Assembly (NCBI GenBank): GCA_036244855.1
Contig: BQKZ01000405.1
Span: forward strand, 75,257-139,256
Reading direction: 5' to 3'
Origin: Temnopleurus reevesii
Lineage: Eukaryota > Echinodermata > Echinoidea > Temnopleuroida > Temnopleuridae
DNA length: 64,000 bases
The notes beneath the pieces are model-generated. The model had not been told where the DNA came from. It searched no databases and saw nothing but the letters and a program-made list of their open reading frames with translations. Both the position numbers and the translations under genes were made by a program. This document shows, in pieces, positions 61,001-64,000 of this stretch (positions within the stretch are counted from its first letter, which is position 1; every line of letters starts with the position of its first letter).

Positions 61001-63749
61001 GTCAACCTCTGAATCAACACACATACGGAAAAATAGATTAATTTCCGTATTATAATGTAAGTCATTTTTCAAATTTATTTAAACATACATGTACACAATG
61101 GTTTGGCACCATTTTGACTTTTCAGTTTGTTAATCAAAATAAAAGTGATAATGATATAGATTAATTCTATGGCGCTAAAACAGAGTACCGTAGCGCTTTA
61201 CAATTTAACAAGTAAAAGAAATTTTGGAAACATACATGTATCTTGCATCTAAAGGTGATATAGTTCCAAAGATACATCATTTTCATACAAGTGGAAAAAT
61301 CTTCATGATGTAAGGGAACATAGAGTAAATTTGTCTAAATCCTATTGAACTGGATGTCTTCAACTCCAAACTTGTTGGTAATGTAAATATTAAGAGAGAC
61401 TCCATGATTTATAAGTCATCACAGCTATACATGTGCTGAATGTATGCATGGTCTCTTATTCAGATTTCGGAGTTGCTCCATTTTATAAAGTGAGAACTGT
61501 TGGTGTGTATGTCAGGCGAACCTCTAGAACTGGGCCTTTGGAGCATCCACTGTGATGGATAATGGTGAAGCACTCTTATTGATTAGAATAATTGTAACTG
61601 ATTGTTATCTTTTGTAATTACTCAATTGAACTGAAATCCGAAAATTGCAAGTGATATTATCCAAATAAAACTTTGACCTAAGTTTTTTTTTTTATTGTAT
61701 AATGCTGTCTCTTTGAACAGATGCAAGAGTTGGAAAGGTTTTTTTTTTCTTTTGCTGTTGTATTGAACATCAAATTGAATGAACGTGCATATTCAATTTT
61801 TGTGTAAACCACTATAAAAGTGTGTCCTTTACTGATTTGATTGCTCTTTGTTCTTTCTTTATATCCATTTATACGATAAAGGGTATCTCAAGATGTGCCC
61901 CACTCTCTTGCCCTGCTAACCTCCCCCACAATATGCAATTTTCTCTTCGATTTTAGAACACAGGAACATGCCCCAAGATGATGCCATGAACCTCATTGCC
62001 CGCAACTACGATCGCTACATCCAAGATCTGCGAGATAAGCGTGGCTCCGTTGCCTCAGGCACAGTGTCATCTAAAGCCGGTGCTGACGGCCAGGCAGGAG
62101 TAGAGCTGACCCTGACACAGCTATTCAGCCTGCTTGCCGATGGTCGTCAGTTGACGCTGGCTGAGGTAGACCGTGTCCTCACATTCCTTGAAGAGATGCG
62201 TAATCGCATGGCAGAAGATCAGGGTGCTCCTGCTAGGAAGAAGGAGAAGCCAGGTAGGTTTCTTCACTGAGAATGTATAAAAGCAACAGTATTTGACATA
62301 TGAAACTTGGATAACATTTCATTACCCCTGATTTGGAGTATAAGAGGCAAAGGAATCAAAATGTTAATACTACCTTTTAAAAATCTTTGAGTCTGATATA
62401 ATTGAAAAAAATCAGATAAATAGATTCCTAATTTCTGCTTGACTGAAGCAAAGGGAAACTTCAATCAATTATAGAAGCCAGATCTTTGTTGATACAGTGA
62501 GTCAGACTGAAAATATCTCTACATGCAACATTGACATTATAGATACTTTGTAATTAGTCATCTGAGAGCTACAAATCTCTTACGACTTTACCAAAAGATT
62601 TTGGAGAATTGTGGGGAAAAGTGCAGGTTATGGTACCTGGACGTGATGTTTTGATTTTTTAATAATTATAAGAATATTCAAATTCTCAGAAATATGTGGT
62701 ATTTGCCAGAGAGATACACAAACACTGATGATAAATACACATTATTCACAATATTCAAAGAATAATATTCAATGAAAATGAAATTTCTTTTGACATGCAA
62801 TGTGTGGAAGAATATTTATTATGATAGAATGGATGAAAGTACATCTAATTATCAAGATAATTGTTGTCAATGTCCTTCTTATTGGTGGATTATATGGGCC
62901 CTTGATATGATGGTTCTGTTGTATTCCTATTTTTCAGCGGCTCCTGTTGCCAAATCTACAAAACCTGCAGAAGAGAGTCCCAAGCAAGACGATCTTCAAG
63001 CCAAGATCCTGAGTCTCATAGGCTCTAGCGTGTCTCCTGCAAGTGTTGCAGCTGCTGTGTCCAAGGTCACCTCAATGTCTACAGCTACAATCAAGGCTCA
63101 GACCCCGCAGCGAGCTCCTGTGGCTAATATTGTCAGCAAGGCTGGTTCTGGTCTCCTGGCGACACCAACTTCCAAGTCTGTCCTCCCACAGGTGAAACCT
63201 CCCAGCACTGCTCCACCTGCCCAGAAGCCTGCAGCAGCAGCAGCTACCAACCCACTCAACCTGGACAACCCAAATGTCAAGAAGGCCTTGGACAACCTCA
63301 TCCAGACTGGACCCAATCTCCTACGAGGGATCAGTGCGCCACAAGCTGCTCCACCTAGTGTATCACCTGCAGCCAACGTCATGTCTGCGCAAAGAAATAC
63401 GACTCCCCAGGCGCAGATGAATCCCCATGCGCAGATGAACCCCCATGCGCAGATGAACCCCAATGCGATGACCGAGGAGCAGATCGCGCGTGCTCAAGCC
63501 GAAGCGATCCGTACCATGCACCAGATGAAGGCAGGTGGACCGAATATCCCACCCAGTATGCAGCAGAATATCCAGATGGCTGCTGCCTCGAGCCTCATGG
63601 CTGCAGGTATCAATCCTAACCAGCTGGGTCCTGGTGGCATGACCCCTCAGCAGCTTCAGGCCCTACAAGCCCATAGCATGGCCTACAGCATGAGAGGACA
63701 ACCCCCTCCACCACCTGTTGGCCCACCACCTGGTCGACACATGTATTAG
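48933..63749 (+). CDS. NCOA5: NCOA5-like nuclear protein with N-terminal RRM, nine coding exons
   Basis: Joined exons 48933-49053, 49985-50092, 50620-50845, 52622-52798, 53576-54016, 55362-55529, 56973-57172, 61957-62253 and 62938-63749 give 2550 nt, or 849 aa plus stop, with consistent phases and GT/AG throughout. Domains in order are: RRM at about 12-77 (RNP2 VFVANL 14-19, RNP1 KGFAFIQF 46-53); Gly run; Arg/Asp-rich region at about 200-370; anticodon-binding-like domain at about 401-480 beginning PVDC; EHRNMPQ-DDAM at 481; LxxLL box LFSLL at 536-540; DLQAKILSL at 598-606; and NLDNPNVKKALDNLIQTGP at 687-705. Vertebrate NCOA5 (CIA) is a nuclear coactivator of estrogen receptor and related receptors, and shares the order from the Arg/Asp region onward. 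Human NCOA5, about 579 aa, as I know it lacks the RRM. The receptor-binding role is known for mammals and only inferred here. The ATG at 48933 is the first in the exon. Confidence 0.93.
49985..50092 (+). CDS. NCOA5: NCOA5-like exon 2: second half of RRM
   Basis: FMKKGFAFIQFATAQEAQDA holds RNP1. The exon closes with GQMIMGKTI before GTAAGA. The aromatic residues Phe48 and Phe50 are in the RNA-contact places. Confidence 0.93.
50620..50845 (+). CDS. NCOA5: NCOA5-like exon 3: linker with Gly run
   Basis: ECSLAKRKPGEEKPAGAG leads into a run of Gly codons (GGA-rich, about 50673-50694) and then a low-complexity segment ending DDYHRVDKFR. It is probably disordered. The Gly run is a simple GGA repeat and may vary in length between individuals. 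Confidence 0.9.
51270..51505. mobile_element. Fragment of the long-terminal-inverted-repeat family
   Basis: GACTTTGAAAATTCGTAACTTTTGAACGG and a right end GATTGGTTCCCTTTAAG resemble the right arm of the element at 16354-16941. Confidence 0.45.
52035..52150. mobile_element. Decayed MITE, GGCCCCGGTCACATAGGA family
   Basis: The centre GGGGCAGTTAACTC, flanking AAGACTCTTCTG and TTGTGACTGGGGCC at the right match the family plan. The left end is degraded. Confidence 0.55.
52622..52798 (+). CDS. NCOA5: NCOA5-like exon 4: Arg-rich
   Basis: DNDPYGPFSSATNRDNREPR continues with RERSPLRERERDRYDDRYRD. It is a charged, probably disordered region at about residues 212-270, comparable to the RD/RS-rich N-terminal part of vertebrate NCOA5. 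Confidence 0.92.
52891..53100. repeat. Imperfect repeat with GGCCATGGAGGCC and TGCCCT motifs
   Basis: Several short copies of GGCCTTG-ATGCCCT occur between GGGCTTAAATTAA and TTTAAGGCTTGA, which are roughly complementary. It may be a degraded DNA element in intron 4. Confidence 0.35.
53576..54016 (+). CDS. NCOA5: NCOA5-like exon 5: (RDPLRDP)-type Arg-Asp repeats
   Basis: This 441-nt exon encodes RDLDRYPDDRYPDD and then many RDPL, RDPM and RDRD repeats to about residue 357. The repeat is visible at DNA level as CGTGACCCC/CGTGATCCT units, so it grew by tandem duplication in frame. Other frames through it stay open for the same reason and are not genes. Confidence 0.93.
54017..55361 (+). other. 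Intron 5 of the NCOA5-like gene
   Basis: AT-rich with no exon or clear element visible. Confidence 0.7.
55362..55529 (+). CDS. NCOA5: NCOA5-like exon 6: start of the anticodon-binding-like domain
   Basis: RDPYRDPYSRERSE ends the charged region. A Pro/Ala linker follows, then GKPVDCEILVLSKQQT, where the conserved globular domain begins (PVDC, as in vertebrate NCOA5). Confidence 0.93.
55847..56494. mobile_element. Possible DNA element with GGGTCACATAAATTCG ends
   Basis: GGGGTCACATAAATTCGTAT at the left is roughly complementary to GCGCGAATTAATGTGACAGC at the right, and AATTCG blocks recur inside. No coding capacity. It lies in intron 6. Confidence 0.4.
56973..57172 (+). CDS. NCOA5: NCOA5-like exon 7: anticodon-binding-like domain
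   Basis: GYAELVERRLKDLGISTDMM, FVNPEASITAVLDGATRNGA and YAIMVSSQHEVHRSLTLNIL give an alternating alpha/beta pattern like the anticodon-binding domain of class II tRNA synthetases. NCOA5 is known for this fold. It probably no longer binds tRNA. Confidence 0.93.
59690..59945 (-). pseudogene. C-terminal fragment of a LINE reverse transcriptase
   Basis: The minus strand reads HRNTHKSFTYIQ and then STLWNSLPLAICTALTLNIF followed by KTFV and a stop. The W-N-S-L-P block with the later FK is a common C-terminal signature of CR1/Jockey-type LINE proteins. At least one frameshift precedes it. It is a dead 3' fragment. Confidence 0.65.
61150..61205 (-). mobile_element. SINE tail fragment
   Basis: TCTATGGCGCTAAAACAGAG and CGTAGCGCTTTACA resemble the GCGC-containing tail of the SINE family. 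Weak. Confidence 0.35.
61957..62253 (+). CDS. NCOA5: NCOA5-like exon 8: EHRNMPQ block and LxxLL box
   Basis: EHRNMPQDDAMNLIARNYDRY is among the most conserved parts of the family. LTQLFSLLADGRQLTLAEVD contains LFSLL (536-540) at the place of LINLL in human NCOA5; LxxLL motifs mediate binding to nuclear receptors. The exon ends in a basic stretch, RKKEKP. Confidence 0.95.
62938..63749 (+). CDS. NCOA5: NCOA5-like exon 9: Ala/Pro/Gln-rich C-terminus
   Basis: It begins APVAKSTKPAEES after a TTTTTCAG acceptor, although the reading frame is open further left into the intron. DLQAKILSLIGSS (598-610) and NLDNPNVKKALDNLIQTGP (687-705) are conserved. Three AQMNPHAQMNP-type repeats and a GQPPPPPVGPPPG tail follow before TAG. 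Confidence 0.95.
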
Positions 63750-64000
63750 GGGGGAACGGTTGCACCTAACTGCAGCGTGGATCCCATATATGTATAAAGC
63801 TGTTGATTTACCTCCTCACAGTAAACATTATGGAGTACCATTGTAAATTAATGTAGTTGCAATTTCCTACCTGTATGATCATCGTTTTCCAGTGTTGCAT
63901 TTAGTAGTGAATATGTACAAAAATTGTACATATTTTTAACTTACATGCTAAGGAAATCCAAAACCAAAAAGGGAATCATGCTTTTATCTCTGTAAAATCG
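63750..64000 (+). other. 3' UTR of the NCOA5-like gene, partial
   Basis: No AATAAA is seen before the window ends, so the mRNA probably extends beyond it. Confidence 0.6.

Larger units (their letters stand above)
57173..61956 (+). other. Intron 7 of the NCOA5-like gene, 4.8 kb
   Basis: AT-rich. A LINE 3' fragment lies at 59690-59945 and a SINE tail fragment at 61150-61205. The rest shows nothing recognisable. Confidence 0.75.

Noticed and set aside
62772..62937. Upstream extension of the open frame before exon 9
   Set aside because: The sequence left of 62938 is AT-rich intron with a clear TTTTTCAG acceptor, and the family similarity begins after it.
63098..63463. Minus-strand frame of 121 aa with GFICAW repeats
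   Set aside because: It is the antisense of the AQMNPH repeats in NCOA5-like exon 9.

Overview
This is eukaryotic, intron-rich genomic DNA from an animal, most likely a sea urchin or another echinoderm. The reasons are two multi-exon animal genes of bilaterian type, a dense load of short inverted-repeat elements (MITEs) and tRNA-derived SINEs in introns, histone-type 3'-end signals of the form known from sea urchin histone genes, and near-duplicate segments typical of assemblies from very heterozygous animals. The species call is an inference; the gene calls rest on the sequence.

Layout. Positions 1-9265 are one long, degenerate, purine-rich minisatellite array (basic unit about 17 bp, looser higher-order period about 100-120 bp) that runs off the left edge. 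Positions 9266-13183 hold no recognisable gene, but contain MITEs, microsatellites and a LINE-like tail. From 13184 to 40879 on the + strand lies a complete six-exon gene for a Golgi alpha-2,3-sialyltransferase of family GT29, closest to ST3GAL1/ST3GAL2 (359 aa). Its first intron is 20.3 kb and contains a triplicated segment, a 2.2 kb duplication, SINEs, MITEs and a large palindrome whose two arms each carry a histone-type stem-loop plus a U7-type downstream element. Its second intron holds a MITE a few bases from the splice donor, a SINE head and a broken LINE reverse transcriptase.

Positions 40880-48892 contain the 3' flank of the sialyltransferase and the 5' flank of the next gene, with more MITEs, microsatellites and a 482-base gap. 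From 48933 to 63749 on the + strand lies a nine-exon gene for an NCOA5-like nuclear protein (849 aa). It has an N-terminal RRM, an Arg-Asp repeat region, the conserved anticodon-binding-like domain, an LxxLL box and a conserved C-terminal block. The two genes are in tandem orientation and have no evident functional link: one modifies glycans in the Golgi, the other is a nuclear RNA/receptor cofactor.

Single N bases at 5027, 16017, 17342, 19976 and 26951 each sit at the edge of a duplicated block, so several of the large duplications may be assembly joins of two haplotypes rather than real tandem copies.
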